Below, in pieces: positions 53,501-61,637 of a stretch of 64,000 bases of DNA. A model generated the notes under the pieces. It worked only from the letters and a program-made list of their open reading frames with translations. It made no database searches and was not told where the DNA came from. This DNA is from Sulfurimonas sp. (GTDB lineage Bacteria > Campylobacterota > Campylobacteria > Campylobacterales > Sulfurimonadaceae). Position 1 is the first letter of the stretch. Each line of letters starts with the position of its first letter. The DNA lies in NCBI RefSeq assembly GCF_023228785.1, contig NZ_JALOAN010000003.1, forward strand, positions 1 to 64,000, read 5' to 3'. A program made the translations under genes and the position numbers.

Positions 53501-54070
53501 CTTCTTATCTTTGATGAGAGTGAGGGGTATAATTCGCTTGATGAAGTAAACCGTGAACCGTTAGAAGATGTAGCGTCAAGATCCATAAAAAAATTTACAT
53601 TCCCAAGACAAAGTAAAGAGCCACATCGCGCACTTAGCGACTTTTTCCATAGTGACAGACACGACGTTATAGCTCTTACTTGTGTAAGTGCTGGCGCAAA
53701 ACTTAGTGAGGCTGAGAGAGAGATCTATGATAGTGGGGAGTATACACTTTACTATCAATTTCACGGACTTGGCGTTGAGTTAGCTGAGGCTTTAGCTGAG
53801 ATTGCACATAAGCAGATAAGACTAGATCTAAATATAAGTGATGGTGAGGGAAGTAGTTTAAGTGATGTTCGCATGAATAGATATCAAGGAAGTCGTTACT
53901 CTTTTGGATATGCGGCTTGTCCAGATCTAGAGCTGAATCGTCCTCTTTTTGACTTACTAAAGCCTGAGGAGTTTGGGATTGAGCTGAGTGAAACTTTTCA
54001 GATCCACCCAGAACAATCAACTAGTGCCGTAGTAGTATATCATCCAAGTGCGACATACTACAATGTCTAA
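50579..54070 (+). CDS. metH: Cobalamin-dependent methionine synthase
   Basis: The 1163-residue protein contains all MetH modules in order. The homocysteine-binding domain has zinc cysteines in FNCGTGPEQV and FLGGCCGTTPEHI. The pterin-binding domain covers about residues 345-600 (GERSNATGSKAF). The cap domain follows, then the B12-binding domain (VKGDVHDVGKNLVDIILSNN), and the AdoMet activation domain (ASRSIKKF; SDGEGSSLSDVRMNRYQGSR; SFGYAACPD). It methylates homocysteine with methyltetrahydrofolate. The cobalamin genes elsewhere in the window support its cofactor. An AT-rich 150-base promoter region precedes it; no B12 riboswitch is evident. Confidence 0.95.
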   Translation: MNTKKYILETIKKRPLIIDGAMGTQLQLYDAEIPKEAWEENEGCNELLNVTCPEILNKIYDDYLSAGADFITTNTFGSFTWVLDDYNIAHRAYELTCAGAKLAKALCEKFSTPTHPRFCLGTIGPGTKLPSLGHITYNEMYKGYTEVALALIDGGADVFLLETAQDPLQIKAALHACQEASKERGVEIPIMISVTIELSGTMLIGTDANTIATILEPFDILSLGFNCGTGPEQVLKHVRTLSEVWHKPISIHANAGLPQNRGGVTFYPMGPDEFANKQESFLDFDGVSFLGGCCGTTPEHISALVEKVSSKQPKAPSGSHENSIASLFNTTTLKQVPAPLLMGERSNATGSKAFKELLLAEDYEGTLSVAQQQVRAGAHIIDVNVGFAGRDETKDMNAVIGMYNQKISLPLMPDSTQTTGLETALKNIGGKPILNSVNLEDGEPKFNEVCALAKKFGASLVCLTIDEVGMAKTIEKKLEVADRIIDLATNRHGIKKEDLIFDVLTFTLASGDEEYFDAGINTIEAIRGLRKKHPEVSATLGLSNISFGLDKDARPYLNSMFLHHCIEAGLTSVIINVKHIIPINKISQEDQEICDDLIFNRKPNGEALFNFIEHFSTKEAVDNDAVDEAYLAMSSEEKIAKLLMDGDKDRMIPLVEEARHTIAPEKIVNEILIDAMKVVGELFGSGQMQLPFVLQSAETMKKTVDHLEPFLPKVQKEADTTLALGTVKGDVHDVGKNLVDIILSNNGYKVVNLGIKVDLDAFMQTMKDGHISALGMSGLLVKSTQVMKENLEILKSHDIKIPILLGGAALTRSFIDDFCRPIYDGPIFYCKDAFDGVTAMSRIEAGNFDTDLHGKDKDKKVVKEIKEIIIPPFSELKMPSRDVVVPTPPFWGRRELKLTESQIEMAFEWVNHKILFKSRWGYSSKGMKKEEYQKQLDEVVWPAYERLKKQFIDEKLFDPTILYGYWPCRSDDNSLLIFDESEGYNSLDEVNREPLEDVASRSIKKFTFPRQSKEPHRALSDFFHSDRHDVIALTCVSAGAKLSEAEREIYDSGEYTLYYQFHGLGVELAEALAEIAHKQIRLDLNISDGEGSSLSDVRMNRYQGSRYSFGYAACPDLELNRPLFDLLKPEEFGIELSETFQIHPEQSTSAVVVYHPSATYYNV

Positions 54071-54164
54071 AAGGAAAAGGCGAGTGTCTCAAGTTCACCT
54101 CTTTCTTCTTAAGTTTGCATTCTACACTCTAGAAGTGTAAGAAAAATGTGCAAATTAACACTTT

Positions 54165-54804
54165 TTATCTCCGTCTATAACTAAGCGCTTCTAAGATATG
54201 GTTTTTTGCTATATCTTTACTTTTATCTAGATCTGCTATGGTTCTAGATACTTTTAAGACCTTGTTTATACTTCTAAAAGAGAGACGAAATCTCTCTATT
54301 GCCATATCTAAAGTCTCTTTTGCTTCATTATTTAAAATACAATAGATCTCTATCTCACTATCTTTTAGTTTTGCATTAGATCTCTCTTGACCTCGTTTGT
54401 TTCTAAAGATATGAGCTTCAACCACCTTTCTATGTAACTCTTTTGAGGTAAAACTACTCTTATCATCACTCTTTACATTTTGCATTACAACACTAAGATC
54501 CAGCCTATCTAAAAATGGCTCAGAGAGTCTGTTTTTATATCTTTGGATCTCTAGGTCACTACATCTACATTCTAGGTGTTCATCTAAAAGGTTTCCGCAA
54601 GCGCAAGGATTCATAGCACCTATAAATAAAAAATCACTTGGATACTCTACTTTAGAATTTACTCTTGAAATTCTGATACGATTATCTTGCATCGGCTCTC
54701 TTAGAGCCTCTAAAATTCCTTTAGAAAAATGTGGAAGTTCATCAAAAAACAAGATCCCATTGTGCGCCAAACCAACTTCTCCTATTTTTGCTTTGTGTGA
54801 ACCT
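54165..54804 (-). pseudogene. comM: comM (YifB, Mg-chelatase-like) C-terminal half, split by the transposon
   Basis: The reading frame continues without a stop from 54165 up to the transposon end at 54804. Just after the break comes GSHKAKIGEVGLAHNG, then ILFFDELPHFSKGILEALRE, the Walker B region of ComM. Then come SRVNSKVEYPSDFLF, GAMNPCACGNL, the arginine-finger-like RLSEPFLDRLDLS, and the C-terminal helices ending in the family's LEALSYRRR. The N-terminal half, with Walker A, is absent and should lie beyond the other end of the transposon. ComM is a helicase for branch migration in natural transformation, so competence may be reduced. The residues just upstream of the break correspond to the glycine-rich turn where comM-targeting transposons insert in Acinetobacter. 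Confidence 0.9.
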
Positions 54805-54810
54805 TGTCAT

Positions 54811-54938
54811 TTCCACTAAACTATGCTACAATCAGAACAAGTTTATGGAATTAGATAGAATTTATTCCAACTAATCATGCTACAAATACCTATTAACATT
54901 GCTACAACCTTGTTAATATACAATAAACCTTACTACAG
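54811..54938 (+). repeat. TnsB-binding-type terminal repeats
   Basis: Four 21-base units are visible: 54811-54831, 54865-54885, 54887-54907 and 54918-54938. Cores read ATGCTACAA, ATGCTACAA, TTGCTACAA and TTACTACAG. Units 1 and 2 both start TTCCA and are the most alike. The arrangement, with units within about 130 bases of the end, resembles the multiple TnsB sites at Tn7 and Tn402-family ends. The ATG at 54877 belongs to unit 2 and is not a protein start. Confidence 0.8.
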
Positions 54939-54963
54939 TCTTACCAACAAAGGAGATGATAGA

Positions 54964-55665
54964 TTGAAGATTTCTATGAAAAAAAGAAAAATTGGCTATA
55001 CCTATGGAAGTGTCTCAGGTTATTTTGCATTTCGCAAACAAAAAAGTATTGCCTTTGAATCTACTTTAGAAAGAGACCTACTTACATTATTAGAATTTAA
55101 TGATAGCGTTTGTGATGTAATTGAGCAACCTATTACTATTGAATATATAAATGCCAATGGAAGAAATACAACATACACACCAGATTTTCTAGTATATTTT
55201 AATGAAACAGAAACAATATTGTTAGATGTAGTCAGAAAACCTTTACTTATAGAAGTAAAGCCTAGAAGAATTATACAAAAGAAGTTTAAAGATCTTCGTC
55301 CTAAGTTTAAAATAGCAACAAAATATGCATCTCAAAATGACATGATTTTTAAGATATATGATGAAGAAAAAATCAGGGGAGCTTACTTCCAAAATATAAC
55401 TTTTTTAAAAAGATATAAAAATTTAGAATACGATTTAGATGAAGAGCAGAGAATCTTAACATATGTAGATATGCTTGGTAGCACCACTATAGATCATATA
55501 TTAGAGTCTTTATTTATTACTAAAATACAAAAAGGACTAGCATTGGGGCAAATATGGCACTTACTGGCAAACAAAAGCTTACTTTGCTTATATGGAGAAC
55601 CTTTAAATTATCAAACCACGGTATGGCTAAATGACAACTATGATGAGGAAAAACTAAATGGATGA
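54964..55665 (+). CDS. TnsA-like endonuclease
   Basis: I choose the TTG start at 54964 (233 residues), with AAGGAG eight bases upstream; the ATG at 54877 lies inside a terminal repeat. The protein has the TnsA restriction-like fold: AFESTLERDLLTLLEF (catalytic Glu), NTTYTPDFLVYFNET (catalytic Asp) and PLLIEVKPRR (ExK). A C-terminal winged-helix-like domain follows (DMLGSTTIDHILESLF). It cuts the 5' ends of the element so that, with the TnsB-like transposase, it moves by cut and paste. It overlaps the transposase gene by 8 bases. Confidence 0.88.
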   Translation: MKISMKKRKIGYTYGSVSGYFAFRKQKSIAFESTLERDLLTLLEFNDSVCDVIEQPITIEYINANGRNTTYTPDFLVYFNETETILLDVVRKPLLIEVKPRRIIQKKFKDLRPKFKIATKYASQNDMIFKIYDEEKIRGAYFQNITFLKRYKNLEYDLDEEQRILTYVDMLGSTTIDHILESLFITKIQKGLALGQIWHLLANKSLLCLYGEPLNYQTTVWLNDNYDEEKLNG

Positions 55666-57541
55666 TATTAAATCAGTTAAACTTGACAGAAGCAGGATTG
55701 AGATTAAGCAAAACGAATATGTTGAGTATCATAATGAAATTTATAAAGTTTCACAGCTGCTAGACTTTAGTGAAATAATAGGCATTAGTATAAAAGACAA
55801 AAGAGCTAAGAGACTCCTCATTAAAGATGTAAAACCCGTTGCTCCTAAAGATTCTTCTGACAATATTGCAATATATAAAGACTTGTCAGATATATCTGAT
55901 TATGAATACAAAGAGATAGAAGAACGCTACTTAGCTATCAAGCCTTTGTTATCAAACAACATGTCTAGAGAAGATATAGAAAAACATGCAAAGGAGATAG
56001 ATGTTCACTATACCACCTTATACCGTTGGCTCAAAAACTACAAATCAACAGGTACACTATTAGGACTAGCCTCTAAGCCATCAGGAAGAATAAAAGGTGA
56101 GACTAGACTTCTCTATAGTGTAGAGAAGATAATACAAAAAGTTATTGATACTTACTATTTAACGAAACAAAAACCATCAGTTCAAGCCGTTATTAACAGA
56201 ATAAACATCGAATGTAAAAACCAAAACTATAAGGCACCTGGTAAAAATACGATTAGAAATAGGATTCATCAAATTGCAGAATATGAAAAACTAAAAAGGC
56301 AAGGTAATCGTTCAATTGCTAGGAATAAATTTGAACCAGTACCAGGTTCATTTAATGCAGACTACCCACTACAACTTATTGAGATAGACCATACACCTGT
56401 TGATTTAATTGTAGTTGATGATGAAACAAGAAAGCCGATAGGAAGACCTTGGCTGACAATAGCAATAGATATATATAGTCGAATGATAGTTGGTTATTAT
56501 CTAAGTCTAAATGCTCCAAGTGTTACAAGTGTCGCTATGTGTATTACAAGTTCTGTGCTACCAAAGGATGAGCTTCTTTTAAAGCTTGACATCGATTCAA
56601 ATTGGGATGTATGGGGATTTCCTACTACCATTCATGTTGATAATGGTGCAGATTTTAGAGCAGAGGCAGTTCAAAAAGCTGGTTTAACTCATGGTATAAA
56701 TATTGAATTTAGACCTGTAGGAAAAACTAATTTTGGTGGTCATGTGGAGCGTGCTATTGGAACAATTATGTCAGCTGTTCATGAACTACCAGGTACTACA
56801 TTTTCAAACATTCAAAAAAGACAAGAATATAATTCAGATGAACATGCAAGTTTAACATTTTCTGAATTTGAAAAATGGCTAGTTACATATATCACTAAAG
56901 TTTATCATAAGAGAAAACACCATGGCATTGATATATCTCCTGAAGAACAATGGGAAGAGGGAATCTTTGGAGAAGATAGTACAGTTGGATTAATACCAAA
57001 GCCAACTGATGCTCTAACTGTAATGATAGATTTTTTACCAATATTTGAGAGGACTATACAAAAAAATGGAGTTAACATAGATGGATTAAATTATTATGAC
57101 AATCTACTTCGTTCGAGAATTAATAAAATAGATGAATCTACAAAAAGAAAAAAAGTGTTTGTTTTTAAAAGAGATCCTAGAGATATAAGCTATGTATGGT
57201 TTTATGATGATATTACTCTTGAGTATTTTAAAATCCCACTAGCTGACCAATCAATGCCAATTATGTCTCTATGGGAATTTGAATCAATCAAAAACCGTAT
57301 TAAAGAAAAAGGTTCAAAGACTATAAACAACGCTCAAATCTTAGAGGCTCATGACGAACTTAATCAACAAATTAATGAATCCGCAAAAAAGAGTAAAAAA
57401 GCTCGCAGAGAACAGCAGAGACTCAAAAACAGAGATATTGAAACAGCATCTAATGATACTCCCTCGAAGCGAAGGATTCAAGGAACACCATCTGTTGACA
57501 ACAGCTTGATTTGGGACAGTGATGTTCCTGATTTTGGATAA
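55658..57541 (+). CDS. TnsB-like DDE transposase
   Basis: The 627-residue protein has N-terminal helix-turn-helix domains (KHAKEIDVHYTTLYRWLKNY), then a DDE integrase core: first Asp in LIEIDHTPVDLIVV (about residue 246), second Asp in TIHVDNGADF (about 327) and Glu in FGGHVERAIGTIMS (about 364). A Mu-transposase-like beta-barrel and a Lys/Arg-rich tail follow (SKKARREQQRLKNR). It binds the terminal repeats and joins the 3' ends to target DNA. The acidic tail end (SLIWDSDVPDFG) may contact the TnsC-like partner. Confidence 0.9.
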   Translation: MDDIKSVKLDRSRIEIKQNEYVEYHNEIYKVSQLLDFSEIIGISIKDKRAKRLLIKDVKPVAPKDSSDNIAIYKDLSDISDYEYKEIEERYLAIKPLLSNNMSREDIEKHAKEIDVHYTTLYRWLKNYKSTGTLLGLASKPSGRIKGETRLLYSVEKIIQKVIDTYYLTKQKPSVQAVINRINIECKNQNYKAPGKNTIRNRIHQIAEYEKLKRQGNRSIARNKFEPVPGSFNADYPLQLIEIDHTPVDLIVVDDETRKPIGRPWLTIAIDIYSRMIVGYYLSLNAPSVTSVAMCITSSVLPKDELLLKLDIDSNWDVWGFPTTIHVDNGADFRAEAVQKAGLTHGINIEFRPVGKTNFGGHVERAIGTIMSAVHELPGTTFSNIQKRQEYNSDEHASLTFSEFEKWLVTYITKVYHKRKHHGIDISPEEQWEEGIFGEDSTVGLIPKPTDALTVMIDFLPIFERTIQKNGVNIDGLNYYDNLLRSRINKIDESTKRKKVFVFKRDPRDISYVWFYDDITLEYFKIPLADQSMPIMSLWEFESIKNRIKEKGSKTINNAQILEAHDELNQQINESAKKSKKARREQQRLKNRDIETASNDTPSKRRIQGTPSVDNSLIWDSDVPDFG

Positions 57542-57550
57542 AGGAATAAT

Positions 57551-58459
57551 ATGACATCTCTATATGAACATTTAAATGAAGATTGTAAACGCTTAATTCA
57601 CTCTAACAAAGAAGACAAAATTCAATTTATGCATGAATCTGTGTGGATTGAATATCCAAAAACGAAAGAAATCTTAAGGCTACTAAAACAGCTCATGGAT
57701 AGACCAAAAAAGCCAAGAATGCCAAATCTTTTAATAATAGGAGAATCCAATATTGGAAAAACTTCTATTGTCACTGAGTTTGAAAAGCTACATCAAGGCT
57801 ACACAATAGAAGATGAAAATGAGATGAGTGTTGTTATAAGACCAGTTCTTTTAGCTCTCGCACCTACAAAAGCAGATGAAAAAAGTCTTTATATTTCCAT
57901 ACTAGAATCTTTTTGGACACCATTTAGAACAACTGACTCTCTAGCTAAATTAAGAAATCAGGTATATTACTTAATGAGGGAGTGCAATGTAAAAATACTT
58001 GTGCTAGATGAGATGCATCACTTCCTGAGTGGTACTCCTGTTCAGCAACGAGATGTTATGAATGCTCTTAAAAATATTGGCACAAAGCTCATGATTCCAA
58101 TTGTCGGAGTTGGGATAAAAGATGCTGCTCTAATACTAACTTCTGATCCACAACTAAGCAGTAGATTTGATCTAATCAAGCTATCTAAATGGGAATTAGA
58201 TAAAAACTTTAGAGGCTTGTTGAAAGCATTTGAGAAAAGACTACCACTCAAAAATGCTTCAAATTTGGATGAAAGAGATAAAGCTACTCTGCTTCATTCT
58301 ATCTCTCAGGGCAACTTAGGAGACTTACATAGGCTTTTAATAGAGTGTGCTACATTTTGTATTGAAAACAACAAAGAAGAGATTACGCTTGATATTATTG
58401 GAAAATATAAGTGGTTAAAGCCAACAAGTAATCTTACTCCTAGAGAAATACAGCTTTGA
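57551..58459 (+). CDS. TnsC/TniB-like AAA+ ATPase
   Basis: The 302-residue protein has Walker A in LLIIGESNIGKTSIVTEF (about residues 59-76), Walker B in KILVLDEMHHFLSG (about 151-164), sensor-1-like IPIVGVGIKDA and an arginine-finger-like SRFDLIKL. It selects and licenses the target between the transposase and the TniQ protein. It starts 9 bases after the TnsB-like gene and overlaps the TniQ gene by four bases. Its size is that of TniB rather than the longer Tn7 TnsC. Confidence 0.88.
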   Translation: MTSLYEHLNEDCKRLIHSNKEDKIQFMHESVWIEYPKTKEILRLLKQLMDRPKKPRMPNLLIIGESNIGKTSIVTEFEKLHQGYTIEDENEMSVVIRPVLLALAPTKADEKSLYISILESFWTPFRTTDSLAKLRNQVYYLMRECNVKILVLDEMHHFLSGTPVQQRDVMNALKNIGTKLMIPIVGVGIKDAALILTSDPQLSSRFDLIKLSKWELDKNFRGLLKAFEKRLPLKNASNLDERDKATLLHSISQGNLGDLHRLLIECATFCIENNKEEITLDIIGKYKWLKPTSNLTPREIQL

Positions 58460-59538
58460 GTGATATAAAAATCCCTATCGAAGTCAAGCCATACCCTGAT
58501 GAAATACTCAGTTCATGGATCATTAGAAATTCAATTGCTAACGGAAGCGATCCTAGTAGTTTTGTAGGCGGTATTTGGCATGAATTTAGAGCGTGGAGTA
58601 GAGATATTGATAGGCATCTCTCATCAGGCAAAGCTAGTAAATTAAGCAAAATCACTTCTCTAAGCAAAGAACAAGTAAAAAACTTAACGCTAGAGCCAAT
58701 TATAGAAACTATTACAAGCAGGACCTCTCTTAATCCTAAAGCAACATGGTACTTTGTAATTCCAACAGGTACCAGAGGTACAACCAGGATAAATGGAGCA
58801 CACTTTTGCTCTAAGTGCTTGGCTCTACCAAATCCTTATATAAAAAAGCAATGGAAGCTAGCTTGGAATGTTGCATGTCCGATTCATAAACAACTGCTAA
58901 TTTCAAGTTGTCAAAACTGTAATAAAGTTTTTTCTCCGCATCTTATTGATTATATGAACACAAAGATTTACATATGCACTAATTGTGGTTTTGATTTAAG
59001 AAAATCTAGCGTTATAGATTCAGATAAAGAAGCTCTGTCTTTACAAGAATCTCTAAATGATGCTATTTTTAATGGCAAAATCAGCAAATCACTACCATTA
59101 GCAGAACATACAATAGATGAACTATTTATTACCACTCGTGTATTGTTATCATTTTTTAGAAATCTATATAGATTACCGAGGTACAAGGATATATTTGAAA
59201 AGTTAAACCTATCTAATAAAGAGGTTTTTCATACATCTTCAAGTAGAAATTCATTTGAAGCTATAGAGGTAAAAGATAGAGAGATTTTAATGATTGCCGT
59301 TTCAAGACTCTTTAAAATTAACATAGATGAGATAAAAAATTTATTTAAAAACTCAAAGTTGAGATATAAAACCCTTGCGGAACAATTAAATATAAGCTCG
59401 AAAACAATAGATTACTTAGCGGAAGGTCTTATAGTGAGCGACTCATTTTCCATATCTGCTAACACTTGTAAAGAAATTAAACCAAGAAGCAAAGAAGAAG
59501 TTGAAACGCTAATGGATGAAATAAGGACTTTTTTATGA
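58456..59538 (+). CDS. TniQ/TnsD-like target-selection protein
   Basis: The 360-residue protein uses a TTG start at 58456, overlapping the TGA of the TnsC-like gene. It has an N-terminal TniQ domain (PYPDEILSSWIIRNSIANGS; GAHFCSKCLALPNPYIKKQW) with zinc-binding cysteines in HFCSKC, NVACPIHKQL, SSCQNC and YICTNCG. A C-terminal helix-turn-helix (RYKTLAEQLNISSKTIDYL) follows. TniQ family members recognise the attachment site or partner proteins for targeted insertion. Here it is the likely recogniser of comM, perhaps with the next gene's product. Confidence 0.85.
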   Translation: MSDIKIPIEVKPYPDEILSSWIIRNSIANGSDPSSFVGGIWHEFRAWSRDIDRHLSSGKASKLSKITSLSKEQVKNLTLEPIIETITSRTSLNPKATWYFVIPTGTRGTTRINGAHFCSKCLALPNPYIKKQWKLAWNVACPIHKQLLISSCQNCNKVFSPHLIDYMNTKIYICTNCGFDLRKSSVIDSDKEALSLQESLNDAIFNGKISKSLPLAEHTIDELFITTRVLLSFFRNLYRLPRYKDIFEKLNLSNKEVFHTSSSRNSFEAIEVKDREILMIAVSRLFKINIDEIKNLFKNSKLRYKTLAEQLNISSKTIDYLAEGLIVSDSFSISANTCKEIKPRSKEEVETLMDEIRTFL

Positions 59539-60989
59539 GACTAGCCGTGTCAGATTGTGATTGCGAGTACTGTCATGAAAAACTTACTGATTTTGATTAC
59601 AGATATAGAGGGAAGCACTATTGCAAAAAATGCTATAACTATCTATTTCATTTTAAAGAATGTACTGTTTGTAAGTGTAAGAGAAAAATATATTATGCCC
59701 TAAAAATTCCTATATGCAAATTTTGCCAGGTTAAAGATAAACCATGCATCAGATGTAATAAGAGTCAATACGAATTTGGTAAAATTACTGAATTTGGACC
59801 TACTTGTAAATCATGTGCTAAATATTTTACTATCAGCAAAAAGTGTTTAGAGTGTGGCGGATCTAATCATACTGTTTCAAATAGAAGCTTACCAGATGGT
59901 AGCACTGAGCTACTGTGTCAAAAATGTTTTAAAAAGAAATTACCAATATGTAGTAGCTGTGCATATCGCAGAGATGCTTTTAGTTTTTCGATAGAAACCA
60001 AAAAGCCATTATGTGAAATATGTACAACAGAAGTTAGTAGATTTTGTAAGCAATGCGACAGTCTTTTTCCTGCAGGGGTCGGCAGAATATGCTCTAAATG
60101 CAGTAGTGATAATTCTTTATCTAAAAAAGTAAAGTTTATATCAGCTTCTTTATCTACATATATGTCAAGCTACTTTACTGAATTTAGCATATGGTTCAAA
60201 AAAAGAAGAGGAGCAATTTATGCTTCTTATCGTATAGGACACTATCACTCTTATTTTTTAGCACTAGATAATCTATGCGAGGAGTTTGAGAGAATACCTA
60301 CATATGAAGAGGTAACAGATAAACTTACTGTTGCTGAGACTAGAAAGTATTTATCTGTTACTATCTTCTTAAATGAGATAGGAGTGATTAAGATAGATAA
60401 AGTAATTCAGGACAAGTATGCCAATTTAGACATGATTAATAAATATTTATTAAGCTTTAAAAAAGGCACATACAAACATAGGTTGATTCATAGCTATCAC
60501 TCATATCTTGAAGAGAAATTAGTATCTAACAAAACAACTATTAGGTCGATGAGACTCGCAATAACTCCAGCTGTTAAGTTTTTAAAGTATTGTAATAATT
60601 TTACAGAAAAAAAGCTCAATAATTTTATGTTAAGCGGTTACTTATGGCTCTATCCTGGACAAAAAGCAGCTATTACTGGTTTTGTTAATTTTTTAGTAAA
60701 GGAATTTGACTTAGAATTTTTCCTTAAAGAAATAAAAGAAATCACTTTTACAAAACCAAATTTGTCCAAAGCACAATTAAAACATAGACTTATCTCTTTG
60801 TTGAGAAAAGACAAGCTTATAAGTACTCAAAAGCGAGAATTGCTAAAAACTGCTGTAGGGTATTTACATGGGATAAGTATTCCTGACAATGTTTTTTTAA
60901 CAATAGATAGCTCAGAGGATGTCTTGTTTTTTCAACTTGGCAGAGAAGAGCTTTACTTGCCATTGGAGGTTAAGAGAAGATTATGGTAG
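59535..60989 (+). CDS. Zinc-ribbon protein with recombinase-like C-terminal domain (TniE-like position)
   Basis: The 484-residue protein overlaps the TniQ gene by four bases. The N-terminal 210 residues contain about nine CxxC pairs (CEYCHEK, CKKC, CTVCKCKRK, CKFC, CIRC, CKSC, CLECGG, CQKC, CSSC, CEIC, CKQC, CSKC), an unusually dense zinc-ribbon array. The C-terminal 270 residues include YLEEKLVSNKTTIRSMRLAI and FVNFLVKEFDLEFF, resembling the N-terminal SAM-like domain of tyrosine recombinases, but no catalytic R-H-R-Y set is visible. The fifth gene of Acinetobacter comM islands (tniE) occupies this position. A DNA- or protein-binding role in site choice is inferred. Confidence 0.7.
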   Translation: MRLAVSDCDCEYCHEKLTDFDYRYRGKHYCKKCYNYLFHFKECTVCKCKRKIYYALKIPICKFCQVKDKPCIRCNKSQYEFGKITEFGPTCKSCAKYFTISKKCLECGGSNHTVSNRSLPDGSTELLCQKCFKKKLPICSSCAYRRDAFSFSIETKKPLCEICTTEVSRFCKQCDSLFPAGVGRICSKCSSDNSLSKKVKFISASLSTYMSSYFTEFSIWFKKRRGAIYASYRIGHYHSYFLALDNLCEEFERIPTYEEVTDKLTVAETRKYLSVTIFLNEIGVIKIDKVIQDKYANLDMINKYLLSFKKGTYKHRLIHSYHSYLEEKLVSNKTTIRSMRLAITPAVKFLKYCNNFTEKKLNNFMLSGYLWLYPGQKAAITGFVNFLVKEFDLEFFLKEIKEITFTKPNLSKAQLKHRLISLLRKDKLISTQKRELLKTAVGYLHGISIPDNVFLTIDSSEDVLFFQLGREELYLPLEVKRRLW

Positions 60990-61099
60990 ACATTAAGCAA
61001 AAACAACCGTTTCTTGGTATTAGTTTTCTTGTATTATTATGCTATACATTACGATACAATAATCCAGATCCAATATTATGTAGTAAGCGTACAAGATGA

Positions 61100-61105
61100 T
61101 ATAAT
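61100..61105 (+). promoter_or_regulatory. -10 element before the 64-residue cargo gene
   Basis: TATAAT at 61100-61105 lies 33 bases before the ATG at 61138, and AAGGAG lies 8 bases before it. The -35 is not clear. This supports independent expression of the small cargo gene. Confidence 0.55.
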
Positions 61106-61137
61106 ACTTTGAATCTATAAATAAGGAGATTATATCT

Positions 61138-61332
61138 ATGAGCAGAGATCAAGATATGTTTAATTGTGGCGAATATTATGAAGCTACATATGTTGTCGGT
61201 CTATACAACGATAAGGCAGACAAAACTGTAAGGGAATTTTTAGAAGAAAAATGTGATTCTAACGAAATTAACAACTCTACACATGAAGATGTATATGAAC
61301 TACTTGAAGCTAATGGCTTCGTGAGAAAATAA
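61138..61332 (+). CDS. Small acidic cargo protein of unknown function
   Basis: The 64-residue protein starts MSRDQDMFNCGEYYEATYVV and is acidic (VREFLEEKCDSNEINNSTHE). It has a good ribosome site (AAGGAG) and a -10 element upstream. It is the first cargo gene after the transposition genes and reads toward the HEPN-RES-PIN operon, overlapping the tail of the PIN-like frame by 33 bases. I do not recognise the family; a small regulator is possible. Confidence 0.55.
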   Translation: MSRDQDMFNCGEYYEATYVVGLYNDKADKTVREFLEEKCDSNEINNSTHEDVYELLEANGFVRK

Positions 61333-61635
61333 CGGGACTGGTGACCGTTCAAAAAACAGCAGGATAGACGCAAGAGCTACTCGAGTAGCTCTTATATTGT
61401 ACTGCGTCTGTTTTTTTGGAAAGAACACGCTCTCAATTAATTTGAAATATATTCTAATTGTGTTACTAATAGAAAGATCTCTTAAGTGTGCTTCAGAGTA
61501 AGGGAAGATATACTTTAAAGAAAGATTTTCAATTAATTTTTTAAACTCCACACCATTAATAAATTTTATTTCATCTATATGTTCATGTTTCATATGTTGA
61601 AACACATTCCAGTCAAGATAAATATACTTCGACAA
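61300..61635 (-). pseudogene. Truncated PIN-like protein
   Basis: The frame starts with TTG at 61635 (AAAAGG seven bases before), 2 bases after the RES gene's stop. The first 50 residues look like a PIN-like N-terminus: MSKYIYLDWNVFQHMK carries the first acidic residue (YLDWN), then YIFPYSEAHLRDLS. After about residue 55 the sequence loses resemblance, and a strong hairpin (61366-61417) lies inside the frame, so the gene is probably truncated. Full PIN-like RNases are longer and carry further acidic residues. It would have been the third gene of the HEPN-RES operon. Confidence 0.55.
61366..61417. terminator. Strong bidirectional hairpin between convergent cargo genes
   Basis: Outer arms AGACGCA (61366-61372) and TGCGTCT (61403-61409) enclose a perfect inner palindrome AGAGCTACT-CG-AGTAGCTCT (61373-61392). 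A run of seven T follows at 61411-61417, and the mirrored A-run at 61351-61356 can act for the other strand. It ends both the small plus-strand gene and the minus-strand operon. Confidence 0.8.
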
Positions 61636-61637
61636 TA

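Noticed and set aside
54877..54963. ATG at 54877 as the start of the TnsA-like gene
   Set aside because: This ATG is part of the ATGCTACAA terminal repeat; the TTG at 54964 has an ideal AAGGAG ribosome site.
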